A DNA stretch of 64,000 bases, taken from the NCBI GenBank assembly GCA_021372865.1, contig JAJFTO010000020.1, forward strand, positions 62,001-126,000. The letters run 5' to 3'. The translations under genes were made by a program, and so were the position numbers. Source of the DNA: Porphyromonadaceae bacterium. GTDB lineage: Bacteria > Bacteroidota > Bacteroidia > Bacteroidales > Dysgonomonadaceae. The notes below the pieces were generated by a model, which worked only from the letters and a program-made list of their open reading frames with translations, was not told the origin of the DNA and did not search any database. Each line of letters begins with the position of its first letter. Position 1 is the stretch's first letter. Below, in pieces: positions 36,170 to 45,788 of this stretch.

Positions 36170-37033
36170 TTATTCTTCATCTTTTTTCTTTCTAGAATTA
36201 ATCTGTTTGGGTTGTTGAACCTTTTCTATCTTTTTAATGCTATCTGCTGCCGATAGATTTTCGGGCATTTCGCCCCCTAACTCTGCTATGGTCTTGCGTA
36301 CTTTTTTGCCTACTTCATAATGGGTTTGATTGGCTTTCTGCTTGCCTTTTATGTTCTCTCGTTTGAGCTTTTCTTCGGTTTGTGTAGCACGAAAAAGATT
36401 GGCAGCCAGTTCGGTGCTTCCCATGTGATCTAATATCTGCTGGCTTTTCTTCAGCCCTTTCTTTTTGTGAATCGCTTTAGCATCCAGGCCTCCATATAAA
36501 CCCATATAGCCGTGATTCTGGAAAATGGCGTAGTCCAACGGTTCAATTACACCCGCATCTTTTGCGGCCGCTGCAAGTTGTATATTGTGTTTCGCCATCT
36601 CATTCCGGAGAAACAACCGTCTTTCATCTTCGGTATTCAACCGATTATATTCGTCCATTTGCCGGATTTCCTGCAAACGGGTTTGAACAGCAAAATAGGT
36701 TTGCCCCAATGCCACTACCTCTTTGCCAGGATCAGCATTTTGTACGATCAAATAACAGGCATACCGTGAAAGTTTTACACTTTCTATTTTTCTTTGTGCA
36801 CCGGATCCAATATTGACCATTTCGAGGATATCCTCGAAATGGTTGTTTATCTGCTGACCACTGTTTACACAAGCCTCTTTTGCTCGTTCTATTACGGACA
36901 TAAAATGCCTATATTCAGAATACTCCAAAGCTTTGGACAGATCTCTGGCACTCCAAAATTCATTACCGGTTTCATCAGTCTGCCTTATCTGTTCGAAAAG
37001 GTTGTTGTGTGGGTTGACAAGTTTTTTTGACAT
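36170..37033 (-). CDS. dinD: DNA damage-inducible protein D (DinD) homologue
   Basis: 287 residues. The N-terminal hundred or so residues form a Bro-N-like domain (EFWSARDLSKALEYSEYRHF), and KLSRYACYLIVQNADPGKE is a DinD/BRO signature. The C-terminal part is helical and basic. E. coli DinD inhibits RecA filament activity and is SOS-induced; homologues are often carried between hsdM and hsdS in Bacteroidota. Here it follows hsdM by 3 nt and precedes hsdS by 50 nt. Its role in the restriction system is not established; limiting RecA-driven rescue of cut DNA, or guarding the host during damage, are possibilities. Confidence 0.9.
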   Translation of the reverse strand: MSKKLVNPHNNLFEQIRQTDETGNEFWSARDLSKALEYSEYRHFMSVIERAKEACVNSGQQINNHFEDILEMVNIGSGAQRKIESVKLSRYACYLIVQNADPGKEVVALGQTYFAVQTRLQEIRQMDEYNRLNTEDERRLFLRNEMAKHNIQLAAAAKDAGVIEPLDYAIFQNHGYMGLYGGLDAKAIHKKKGLKKSQQILDHMGSTELAANLFRATQTEEKLKRENIKGKQKANQTHYEVGKKVRKTIAELGGEMPENLSAADSIKKIEKVQQPKQINSRKKKDEE

Positions 37034-37036
37034 GGC

Positions 37037-38572
37037 TCAATATCTTATTTTAGAAAGATTTGTGGCAATTATCTCGTTTAGGCGTGCTTCTTCTTTGAGT
37101 TGCTCTTCCCATTCTGCCTTTAATGCCGTGAACCGTTCTTTGAAATCAAAATCATCCTCATCGTCGGGCAGACCAACGTAGCGTCCGGGTGTAAGTACAT
37201 AGTCGAGTTCCGCGACTTTGGTAATGGGTGTGGATGCACAGAATCCAGGAATGTCCTCATAATTGCCATCCGGATTTCTCCAATTGTGATAAGTGCAGGC
37301 AATTTTATCAATGTCTTCCTGCGAAAGTTCACGTGTACGGCGGTTTATTAAATGGCCAAGGTTTCGTGCGTCGATAAATAGAATCTCGTTGCTGCGGTTT
37401 CTAAACTTTCCGTTCTTACGATTGCGACTCATAAACCATAAGGCGGCTGGAATCTGTGTATTCAAAAACAACTTGGCAGGCAGGTTCACGATACAATCAA
37501 TCAAACCATTCTCAACAAAAGACTTTCGAATTTCGCCCTCACCCGATGTTTTAGAAGTCAAAGCTCCTTTTGCCAGTACAACCCCGGCCTGCCCGTTCGG
37601 CGCAAGGTGGTATATAAAGTGCTGCATCCAGGCAAAGTTGGCATTACCGATGGGAGGTGTACCATAATGCCAGCGTCCGTCGGTTCGCATTAAATCGCCT
37701 CCCCAGTCGCTCACATTGAAAGGAGGATTGGCAATGATATAATCGGCTTTCAAATCCTTGTGTGCATCGTTCAGAAAAGAACCTTCATTGTTCCATTTCA
37801 CCTGTGAACTGTCAATACCCCGAATGGCAAGGTTCATTTTTGCCAGTCGCCAGGTGGTCTGATTGCTCTCTTGTCCATAAATGGAAATATCGTTCACTTT
37901 TCCCTGGTGTTCGGTGACAAATTTTTCAGAGTGAACAAACATGCCGCCTGAACCACAGCAAGGGTCGAATACACGCCCTTTATAGGGCTCTAACATTTCA
38001 ACCAATAATTCCACAACACTCCGCGGAGTATAGAACTGACCGCCTTTCTTACCTTCGGCAAGCGCAAATTCCCCCAGGAAATATTCAAATACATGTCCGA
38101 GCACATCGGCACTTCGGGCCTTGGCATCTCCTAAAGCAATGTTTCCAACCAAGTCGATCAGTTCGCCTAAGCTGGTAGGGTCGAGATTTTGTCGGGCAAA
38201 TACTTTGGGTAAAACACCTTTCAGGGAAGCATTTTCTTTTTCAATGGCATCCATGGCATCGTCCACGATCTTTCCGATTTCCGGTTGCTTTGCTTTGGAC
38301 TGTAAATAACTCCATCGGGCATCCAGCGGAACAAAGAATACATTTTCTGCCTTGTATTCGTCTTTGTCTTCTGGATCGGCACCCTGGGCTTCCTCAGCCT
38401 TAAGTCGTTCATGCAATTCTTCAAAAGCATCCGAAATATATTTCAGGAAGATCAGTCCCAACACGATATGCTTGTACTCGGCTGCATCAATATTTTTGCG
38501 TAATTTATCAGCTGTTTTCCACAGTTGTTTCTCCAAAGGTTCTTCTGTTCCGTTATTTTTTTTCTTGGCCAT
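37037..38572 (-). CDS. hsdM: Type I restriction-modification N6-adenine methyltransferase subunit M
   Basis: 511 residues, normal for HsdM. The N-terminal helical domain ([20 protein letters not shown]) is followed by the methyltransferase: SAM-binding motif [13 protein letters not shown], motif IV ANPPF (adenine-binding catalytic NPPF), and [17 protein letters not shown] ahead of motif I. With HsdS it methylates adenines at the recognition site. It is the first gene of the eight-gene defence operon, behind a promoter region with a 19-bp dyad. Confidence 0.97.
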   Translation of the reverse strand: MAKKKNNGTEEPLEKQLWKTADKLRKNIDAAEYKHIVLGLIFLKYISDAFEELHERLKAEEAQGADPEDKDEYKAENVFFVPLDARWSYLQSKAKQPEIGKIVDDAMDAIEKENASLKGVLPKVFARQNLDPTSLGELIDLVGNIALGDAKARSADVLGHVFEYFLGEFALAEGKKGGQFYTPRSVVELLVEMLEPYKGRVFDPCCGSGGMFVHSEKFVTEHQGKVNDISIYGQESNQTTWRLAKMNLAIRGIDSSQVKWNNEGSFLNDAHKDLKADYIIANPPFNVSDWGGDLMRTDGRWHYGTPPIGNANFAWMQHFIYHLAPNGQAGVVLAKGALTSKTSGEGEIRKSFVENGLIDCIVNLPAKLFLNTQIPAALWFMSRNRKNGKFRNRSNEILFIDARNLGHLINRRTRELSQEDIDKIACTYHNWRNPDGNYEDIPGFCASTPITKVAELDYVLTPGRYVGLPDDEDDFDFKERFTALKAEWEEQLKEEARLNEIIATNLSKIRY

Positions 38573-38592
38573 ACATTTAATCCATGAGTCCC

Positions 38593-38615
38593 ATTATACA
38601 GTAAATACTACTGTA
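38593..38615 (-). promoter_or_regulatory. Operator-like dyad and TATAAT box upstream of hsdM
   Basis: TACAGTA (38597-38603), five bases, TACTGTA (38609-38615): a perfect 7-bp dyad 25 bp before the hsdM ATG. On the minus strand a TATAAT hexamer (38598-38593) directly abuts and overlaps it. No Bacteroidota TAnnTTTG box is seen here, so the operon may use an imported promoter controlled at this dyad. The controlling protein is unknown. Confidence 0.55.
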
Positions 38616-38653
38616 ATATACTAAGCATACAAGTCGCTTAAATTAACCCAAAA

Positions 38654-38923
38654 TTAATACTTTTTTAGAAGAAGAACAATCTCTTCTATAGATATATGTT
38701 GCATAAAGTGAATTAACGACCTATGAATTACGGGTCTCGATTTCCAATAATGAACAAAGGTCATCAGAGAAATCCTTAAAATGCGCTGTTCGTAGCGGCG
38801 ATTTTGTGGATCGTATATCCCGAAGCAGGAGTTCCGTTCCCAGTAGGCCCAGCTGAAGCCTTGCTGCTCGAAGTCGGTGTCGCGCCACTGCGTACCCAGC
38901 CAGGCATGCATCTCTTCCGGTAA
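38654..38923 (-). pseudogene. C-terminal remnant of a GH5-like glycosidase
   Basis: On the minus strand, directly after the tamL stop and in the same frame, 90 codons read through QGFSWAYWERNSCFGIYDPQ. The SWAYWE...FGIYDP pattern is the closing strand of GH5 endoglucanase-type enzymes. Similarity seems to end around residue 50; the rest of the frame is probably chance. No signal sequence or catalytic part is present. It marks a deletion scar between tamL and the defence island. Weak alternative: an unrelated small gene starting at the ATG at 38911. Confidence 0.5.
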
Positions 38924-41221
38924 TCAGAACGGATAACCGATGGCAAAGTGAAAAGCAAAGTCCCGGCCAAAGTCGGGTTTGAAAATCGTCCACCTCGATC
39001 CTTCAGGCAGTGCGGGATTGTGTGCTTTCATGCCGCCATCCACGCGGATAAGGAGAAAGTTCAGGTCGAACCGGACACCCAGCCCGTAAGAAGCAGCCAG
39101 CTCCTTGTAGAAACTATTGAAGGAAAACAGGCCGCCCGGCTGTTCGCTATATTCTCTGATCGTCCATATGTTACCCGCATCCACAAATGCGGCCATCTCT
39201 AAAAGTCGTGTAATCTTTCGGCGGTATTCCACGCTTAAATCCAGTTTGATGTCACCCACCCTGTGTCCAAAATCATGACCTGTGGAATCACGACTGAAAG
39301 TGCCCGGGCCCAGTGTTCTCGTACTCCATCCCCTTACACTGTTGGCGCCACCGCCGAAATATCTTTTCTCGAACGGTAATACGGTTGAATTGCCATAAGG
39401 ATATGCCGTTCCCACAGCAAAGTGGGCGGCGACCGTATTCCTGTCGTCAAGTGTAAAAAGTGGGGCTATATCAAAGTCGCCCTTCACATACTCGGCATAA
39501 GGTAAACCGAAGAACTCTTTAATACCCTCATTATTTTGTTGGCCACCCCCCAAATCGGTAACGACGCGGGGAAGCCATCCTGCGACCTCAATTCCCGAAC
39601 GGATACGGAATGGAATGCGAGGCATGCTTCCTCTGGAAATACGGTTGTAATTGGTGAAGGTGACGTTATATGCACTCCGTACAATCAACTGTTCATCATA
39701 ACTGTAACGCAGAATAGGATTGACTTCTTCACTCAGGTATAATTCCTTGAACCGATTGGAAGACCAGGGCATTCTCACATACGTAATGCCGACCGGCTCA
39801 AGCACATTCAGGAGTTTCCATTCCATGGAGGACCATTGAAAACGACTTGACAGATTGAAAAACTGACGCAGGTACTCGGGTCTCTTTTGAAAATTTATAC
39901 CGGCAGAAAATTCGGTGGAGGCAGAAGGCTGATCTTTCAACTGTTTCATCAACCAGGGCAGCAATAATTGTGGAACCGACAAGAACACTTCTCCCCCATA
40001 TTCATAATAACTGTTGTCAAGGAAATCGAGACTATCGGTAGCACGGATGAATTCATAGGCAGCATTCAAACGTATCCGGAAAGTCTCCCCGCCCTTGAGA
40101 AAGTTGCGGTGTTCATAGGTAAGGTTGCTTGCCACTCCCAGGTCGCCCGCCGAGTTTGTCCCATCCACTCCGAACTGCATGTAATGAACATTGCCCGGAA
40201 AGAGTGTGATTCTTGAATCGATCAGGTTGGAATCGTTACGAATCACGGGGGTCAGATTGATGGCTGTCTGATTTACCGGCCCCATTCCGTTTAATGAAGA
40301 GTAGGTTCTCTCCACAATCCGGTCGGAGTAGAGCCTTCCGGGGCGTACAAAAGTGTTGTAATATACAGCCTTGGGAAGCAGGAACCGGTCTTTTTCAGAA
40401 ATGATCTGCAGATTGCGGTAATAAACCGTATCCAGCTGGTTTCTCCGGGTTGAATCCTCCAGAAGTGCAGCATCCACGCCATTGATGACGGTCACATTCC
40501 CAATATTGTATTGTTTATGTGCGGTGGAGTCAGTGGGATTATTCAGCGCCAGTGTGACATCGACCTGGTGATTGCCGACTGCCGTATCCGCCAGAAAGTA
40601 AAAATTATCTTTCAGAAAATTATAATATCCTCTGTTTCTCAGCGTGGTGGTCATACGCTCTCTGCCCAGTTCCAAAACTGACAAATCGAAGATGTCCCCT
40701 GCTTTGATGATGTCCAGACTCTTGGATTCATTCAGTATATTGTAGATGGTGGTATCGGCAGAGCGGATGGAGTCCCTGAAAGATCGGATACGGTGGGGTT
40801 CATTTCCGGTCACTTCAAAAGCCAGGTTTACTCTTTTATCTTTTTTCCCCACGGTTGTGTCCACCTCGGCGTTCAAATAACCTTTGTTTTTCAGGTGCAA
40901 CCTGATCTGTTCGGCGGAGATCACCGCCAGCTGTTCATTGTACAACACGGGTGGTTCGCCATATTTGAGCAATTGCCTGTTCGTCCAGGTTGATTTGTCG
41001 TTGGGTAGGTTGTACATGTGCAACTTCCACTTTCCGACAATGGGTATGGAGGAATTGGGTCGCTGTCTGAGGAAAGGCTCGAGTTCCGGGGATCCGGCTC
41101 CCTTCACATCTGAGTCTATTTTGACTTTGTTGAGCAGATAACTTCCATCCGGAACCTTTTTGGTTACATCGCATGCGGCAAGCAAAAGCAGGAAGAGTAT
41201 GGCAAACAGATATTTTTTCAT
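38924..41221 (-). CDS. tamL: BamA-family outer-membrane lipoprotein TamL
   Basis: 765 residues. A lipoprotein signal ends in LLAAC, so the protein is lipidated at about Cys17. Two or three POTRA-like repeats follow (for example ISAEQIRLHLKNKGYLNAEV and ELGRERMTTTLRNRGYYNF), then a 16-strand beta barrel with the Omp85 signature FGGGANSVRGWSTR and a terminal Phe. TamL replaces TamA in Bacteroidota and works with TamB to move phospholipid or outer-membrane proteins across the envelope. It starts 3 nt after tamB's stop. Confidence 0.92.
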   Translation of the reverse strand: MKKYLFAILFLLLLAACDVTKKVPDGSYLLNKVKIDSDVKGAGSPELEPFLRQRPNSSIPIVGKWKLHMYNLPNDKSTWTNRQLLKYGEPPVLYNEQLAVISAEQIRLHLKNKGYLNAEVDTTVGKKDKRVNLAFEVTGNEPHRIRSFRDSIRSADTTIYNILNESKSLDIIKAGDIFDLSVLELGRERMTTTLRNRGYYNFLKDNFYFLADTAVGNHQVDVTLALNNPTDSTAHKQYNIGNVTVINGVDAALLEDSTRRNQLDTVYYRNLQIISEKDRFLLPKAVYYNTFVRPGRLYSDRIVERTYSSLNGMGPVNQTAINLTPVIRNDSNLIDSRITLFPGNVHYMQFGVDGTNSAGDLGVASNLTYEHRNFLKGGETFRIRLNAAYEFIRATDSLDFLDNSYYEYGGEVFLSVPQLLLPWLMKQLKDQPSASTEFSAGINFQKRPEYLRQFFNLSSRFQWSSMEWKLLNVLEPVGITYVRMPWSSNRFKELYLSEEVNPILRYSYDEQLIVRSAYNVTFTNYNRISRGSMPRIPFRIRSGIEVAGWLPRVVTDLGGGQQNNEGIKEFFGLPYAEYVKGDFDIAPLFTLDDRNTVAAHFAVGTAYPYGNSTVLPFEKRYFGGGANSVRGWSTRTLGPGTFSRDSTGHDFGHRVGDIKLDLSVEYRRKITRLLEMAAFVDAGNIWTIREYSEQPGGLFSFNSFYKELAASYGLGVRFDLNFLLIRVDGGMKAHNPALPEGSRWTIFKPDFGRDFAFHFAIGYPF

Positions 41222-41224
41222 TCG

Positions 41225-44200
41225 CTATTCCTCATTTTTTGGCTTGGTAAACCTGAAGTTAAATAGATTTCTGAATGATTTCGCCTCTTTTGTGACCACC
41301 ACCCCCACTCCCTGGGTTGTGGGATTCCGGCGGTAAAACCGTTCATTTGCCCTGTTGAAGGCACGTAGCATCAACCAGTTATTGATATCATACTCCATTT
41401 CAAACTCTCCCATGAACGCCTGCTGACCGGCAAGCATACTATTGTCGCCATAACTCAAATTGGTGGTGATGCGCAGACGGTCGTTAAATAAACGCGTGGA
41501 TACATCGAGTCCCATGCGTACATTTTCGAAGGTCCCGTCCACCGATTCCAGGTTGGTACTGACAGACCAGTTGTCTTTTAAAGCACTGGCAAAGAGAGCA
41601 TCCAATCCGCGTGACAAGGTGTTGGAGGCCAACCTGGTGAATACCGACGACCCGAAGTTCAAATCGGGAGAACCTTCCGACGGTATGAAACTTCCTGTGG
41701 TAGCCAGATAGGCAAACTGCAAAATTTTGTTTTCCTCATTGTTGATGAAGCTGTTCACCCGTTGTTGGATGTCGCTGGAACTTTCCGGCAACTCTATGTC
41801 ATACTGCAAATCCATGGCTTCGAGATTACCCCTGATCTGCAACAACGCATTTACCGGCACGCGTGTATTGGCCAGTTCTGTGGTAAAAGTGGGACTGAGT
41901 GCGGCCAGATCGGCCTTGACCGGAAGAAAGGCCGTGATATTGAACTGTGTGTTCATGGGATCTCCCTCCATGGTGAGCCTGCTTCCATCGCGAATATTAA
42001 AGTCGATGGTTCTCAGATTCTGCAGATTATAATGAAACTTCCCGCTGTTGATCACATAATCTCCGTACAAACGCACGGGAGGAGTGGACTTTGAGTTAAA
42101 GTTGACATTCAGCTCACCTTCACCACTCGCTTCAAGTGCATTGCCGGTGGTAGGATCCAGCAGTACCCCAGCTTTGAGTAGGGGATTCAGATTCAGGGTC
42201 AGGTTCATTACGACGGGAATTCCCGACTTAGCCTGGGTGCTCATCTCCGTAAGTTCATTTTCCTTCTTGCGGAGGAAGGCCAACGTGTCCTCCTGCGGCG
42301 TGTTGATATAAACCACGCCACTGTATTCGGTAGCCATGACTGTTTGTGGAATCATCACCATCACTTCCGACGGACTCTGAGTGGAGAGATTGCCATTGCC
42401 GAAGATTCCGTTTGGTGATCCGGTCACCTGCAGGTTACCCGATAAACGCAGGTTCCCGTAAACCATCAGGTCGGTGCGCTCCTCGTTGTTCAGCAGCATG
42501 AAATCGTTTAGGCGGACCGAGGCATTGTAAAACATTCTCCCAAAATTGCTGTGCGAAAGTTTCACATTCAGATTTGCCGTGTGATTATTCTGATCACGGA
42601 TGACCAGGTTTTCCAGTCCCACGTTGTCCTTCTTTATCTCAATGGAGTCAGAGACATAGTAGGTTACATTGGTATAAGCCACCTTCATTACCCCCTCCTC
42701 TATTCCGAGCCATCCTTCTGTTATCGGCTCAGACAATTTGCCGGTGATATGTATGTTTGAGTTTAAACGTCCGGTGAGCTGGCTGAAAATACTGGCAGTG
42801 AATGGTTGAACAGCATTCAGATCGAATTCATCGACAAGAAAGTTCACATCCATAGAGCGTTGGCTGTTGTCGCCAGTGGGGATAAATCCCTGAATAGCCA
42901 GGTTGCGTCTTCCCTTGTGGGTGAGGTAAGCATTCAGATCCAATCCGGAATAGAGATTATCCCAGTTTCCTTCAATATTCAGTGTACCAATGCTGTCGTT
43001 ATTTACTGTGATCTGATCGATACGAAGTTCCTCGGTACGTATCAATGGGTTGTCGAGTGCCTGCCTTATGTAAATATTTCCATTGATGGAACCGGCGAAG
43101 TTGGAGACGTTGAAAGCCGCAAGAATATTGGCCAGTTCGGTGTTATTGAAAAAAATACGGATGTTATCGGCTTCACTTCTGGAAGCAACACCATCGATCC
43201 CGAGGAGAAGCATATCCTTTTCCCTCAATCCGAAGTCATGGATGGTGATCCGATCCTTACGGTAGGCGATGGTCGCATCGTTGAACCTTATTTCTTTGTC
43301 GTTGAACAGAATAGTTGTGGGGTGAATACGTATGTCTGCACCAAGTGTTGCATCGGTTTGTCGCATGAATCCCGCCGTGACCAGGATCTCTCCGTTGGAT
43401 TTTGTATTTGATTGTCGCAAATCATATGAAAATACGTTTCTCACGGAATCTTCCGAGGCACTGCTATTCAGACGGGCATTGACAAACCCGTTGTTCTGCA
43501 CCAGATAGGTATTCACATCGAATTTCATGCCGGTGGAAATCCCGCTCTGCAAATCCGCTTTCGTCTCGCGCAAGTCATTGTTGCCCACCATGAGTCGCGG
43601 AATATGTGCTTTCAACTGAAAAGCCCCACCTTCCGTCATTTGTACATTTCCGGATAGGGTGGCCTGTTCCACGTTATAAAATGGCAGGGAAAAGGCATAA
43701 GAAATGTCTTCTGTATTTTTCAGCAATACTTTGAACCGGAAGTTGTTGATTCCTTGCCCTGGTTCTTCCTCCTTCGTCATGGGAATTACAGAAGGCAGGT
43801 GATGATGCAATGCCTTTTTCATTTCTTTTCCGATCGTGGAAAAATAATAATCACCTTGAATCTCCGCTTCCATGAATGACGACATGATCTGTATTTTTTT
43901 TCCATTTACAGAGTCTGCCAGAGCCTGAAGATAGATGGCTCCCGGATTATAGATAAAGTTGCTGTCGACCAACGAGATATTGTCGGCCACAAGCGTACCG
44001 GTCATATCATCGATGGTGGCACCCGCCAGCTCAGCATCGATGCGGAGGCTTACAGAGGGATTCTTCCAGTGCGCCATCATCAGGAACGGCTTTAATTCAA
44101 GCCGTTCGATATCTCCCTTTACCACAAAGCGCATCTGTTCACCAAAAGTGACATCTCCGTTCAGATCGAATCTGTTCCTTTCGGTATTGCTTTGGATGTT

Positions 44201-45682
44201 CGCGGTGACTTTATTCTCACTGTTGTTAGTACTGTAGTGGCCAGTATAGTTCCCGTTAAAATTGAGATCCTGATAGTGATATCCGCGATAGATCACAGAT
44301 TCAACGCTTCCGTCGGCTGTGACCGTTACTCCCTCATCTGCCACGATGGACACCTTTGCATTTGCACTCAATGTGGCATCGCCCACACCCGGTTCTTCGC
44401 CTATGATTTGATCCACCTTCATATTGTCGGCGTACACAGGTCCCTCGAATTCCATTTGCTGGAATTTGTCTCTTATTCGTCCGGTACCGTGCAGTGAGAC
44501 AGTACCCTGTTCTGTATCCACCGTGCCATCGTACCTGAAATTAGTGAGTTTCCCGCGTGCCTTCATCTGCAGACGGAGGTCGCCCAGGTTCAGCAGTTGT
44601 ATGGGTGACTGGTAAATGAGTGCACCCACACGGATAAAATCCTGCAGATCTTCCTGTGAAACCGTCAACTGTCGGACATCGGCTTCCAGATCGCTGTTGT
44701 CGAGGTTGCTGTAATCGGATATCTTCCCGGAGAGATTGATTTTCGTATCGGAACCGTATTGAAACTCGAGTTTGTGAAGCGTTGCCTGCGGCAATTTTCC
44801 CTCTGCTTCTGTTTCAAAGGAGATGAGCTTGTCGAGGTGGGCAAATCGGGATGTAAAGAGTGAAATATCGTGTGGATCGACCCCCTCACTGCCGGCCTTC
44901 AGATAGAATTCCTTTGATTGCCTGTCATAGCGGGCATCGTTCACCTTGATTTTCGAATGGTTCAGTGTAACGGTCAGTTTATCGCTCGTAATTTGAGATC
45001 CATTGGCTTTTGCAGCAGCTTTCAGGTCATATAACGCAAGCCCGGCATATCGTTCCCAAAAGCTCAGCAGACTTATATCGGCTTGCATATCCTCCAAGCT
45101 CAGGAAATCGAGTTTTCCCTTAAAATTCAGATTGTGCACATCAAGATGTGAGGCATTGAACTGTCCCGGCGTTTGGGGTACGGTATCGATGTTGTATTGC
45201 AGCCGCCCGTTCATCAGGATTACTTCGTTTGCCGTAATACGCCAGGCCGCTTTTTTCTTCACCACTGTGGTATCCTTTTCTTTGGCAAAAGCATCGATCA
45301 GAAACTGAAAGTTGAACGGATCTTGGGAAGACGCACGGTGTACGTTGGCTGCAAAGTTTTCCAGACTCACCTTCTCCACCGATACTTTGTTTCTAAGCAG
45401 ATCCATGGCATGGATACGGACAGCCAGCCGGCCGATATATGCCAGGGTATCCTGGTGCTGATCTTCGAGATAGATTCCTCGTAGTTCGAGGGTATTGAAC
45501 AGACGAAAGCGTATGCCCTCGAGGGAAGCTTCGGTATTGATTATTGGTTTGACCTTTTCAAGTGCAAAGTCGGCAGCTCTCTTTTGCACGGCAGGGATGC
45601 TGAAGGTTATGAAAAGTATGATATTTAACAATATGATACTTCCCACGATGATAGCGAGTATGCGGGCAATTTTTGCGGCCAA
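41225..45682 (-). CDS. tamB: Translocation/assembly module protein TamB
   Basis: 1485 residues, the size of a Bacteroidota TamB. An N-terminal membrane anchor (about 7-32, ILAIIVGSIILLNIILFITF) is followed by an AsmA-like segment (ASLEGIRFRLFNTLELRGI) and a very long beta-rich body that should form a periplasm-spanning groove. The C-terminal 400 residues are the TamB (DUF490) domain, ending in a barrel-like stretch (SVSTNLESVDGTFENVRMGL). It forms an operon with tamL, its outer-membrane partner, and probably receives some transcription from queA, 106 bp upstream. Confidence 0.93.
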   Translation of the reverse strand: MAAKIARILAIIVGSIILLNIILFITFSIPAVQKRAADFALEKVKPIINTEASLEGIRFRLFNTLELRGIYLEDQHQDTLAYIGRLAVRIHAMDLLRNKVSVEKVSLENFAANVHRASSQDPFNFQFLIDAFAKEKDTTVVKKKAAWRITANEVILMNGRLQYNIDTVPQTPGQFNASHLDVHNLNFKGKLDFLSLEDMQADISLLSFWERYAGLALYDLKAAAKANGSQITSDKLTVTLNHSKIKVNDARYDRQSKEFYLKAGSEGVDPHDISLFTSRFAHLDKLISFETEAEGKLPQATLHKLEFQYGSDTKINLSGKISDYSNLDNSDLEADVRQLTVSQEDLQDFIRVGALIYQSPIQLLNLGDLRLQMKARGKLTNFRYDGTVDTEQGTVSLHGTGRIRDKFQQMEFEGPVYADNMKVDQIIGEEPGVGDATLSANAKVSIVADEGVTVTADGSVESVIYRGYHYQDLNFNGNYTGHYSTNNSENKVTANIQSNTERNRFDLNGDVTFGEQMRFVVKGDIERLELKPFLMMAHWKNPSVSLRIDAELAGATIDDMTGTLVADNISLVDSNFIYNPGAIYLQALADSVNGKKIQIMSSFMEAEIQGDYYFSTIGKEMKKALHHHLPSVIPMTKEEEPGQGINNFRFKVLLKNTEDISYAFSLPFYNVEQATLSGNVQMTEGGAFQLKAHIPRLMVGNNDLRETKADLQSGISTGMKFDVNTYLVQNNGFVNARLNSSASEDSVRNVFSYDLRQSNTKSNGEILVTAGFMRQTDATLGADIRIHPTTILFNDKEIRFNDATIAYRKDRITIHDFGLREKDMLLLGIDGVASRSEADNIRIFFNNTELANILAAFNVSNFAGSINGNIYIRQALDNPLIRTEELRIDQITVNNDSIGTLNIEGNWDNLYSGLDLNAYLTHKGRRNLAIQGFIPTGDNSQRSMDVNFLVDEFDLNAVQPFTASIFSQLTGRLNSNIHITGKLSEPITEGWLGIEEGVMKVAYTNVTYYVSDSIEIKKDNVGLENLVIRDQNNHTANLNVKLSHSNFGRMFYNASVRLNDFMLLNNEERTDLMVYGNLRLSGNLQVTGSPNGIFGNGNLSTQSPSEVMVMIPQTVMATEYSGVVYINTPQEDTLAFLRKKENELTEMSTQAKSGIPVVMNLTLNLNPLLKAGVLLDPTTGNALEASGEGELNVNFNSKSTPPVRLYGDYVINSGKFHYNLQNLRTIDFNIRDGSRLTMEGDPMNTQFNITAFLPVKADLAALSPTFTTELANTRVPVNALLQIRGNLEAMDLQYDIELPESSSDIQQRVNSFINNEENKILQFAYLATTGSFIPSEGSPDLNFGSSVFTRLASNTLSRGLDALFASALKDNWSVSTNLESVDGTFENVRMGLDVSTRLFNDRLRITTNLSYGDNSMLAGQQAFMGEFEMEYDINNWLMLRAFNRANERFYRRNPTTQGVGVVVTKEAKSFRNLFNFRFTKPKNEE

Positions 45683-45788
45683 TTTAATGAATCAAAACAA
45701 GTAAATGATCTTGACTTTTCAACAATGCAATATTACTAAAAAAGGAGGAAAGGCTCGGTCTGAGCGACCATTTTAACCAAAAAAAAGG

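Noticed and set aside
27074..38572. Prophage or transposon origin of the defence island
   Set aside because: No integrase, transposase, phage structural gene or long flanking direct repeat was found; tRNA-Gln is more than 10 kb away.
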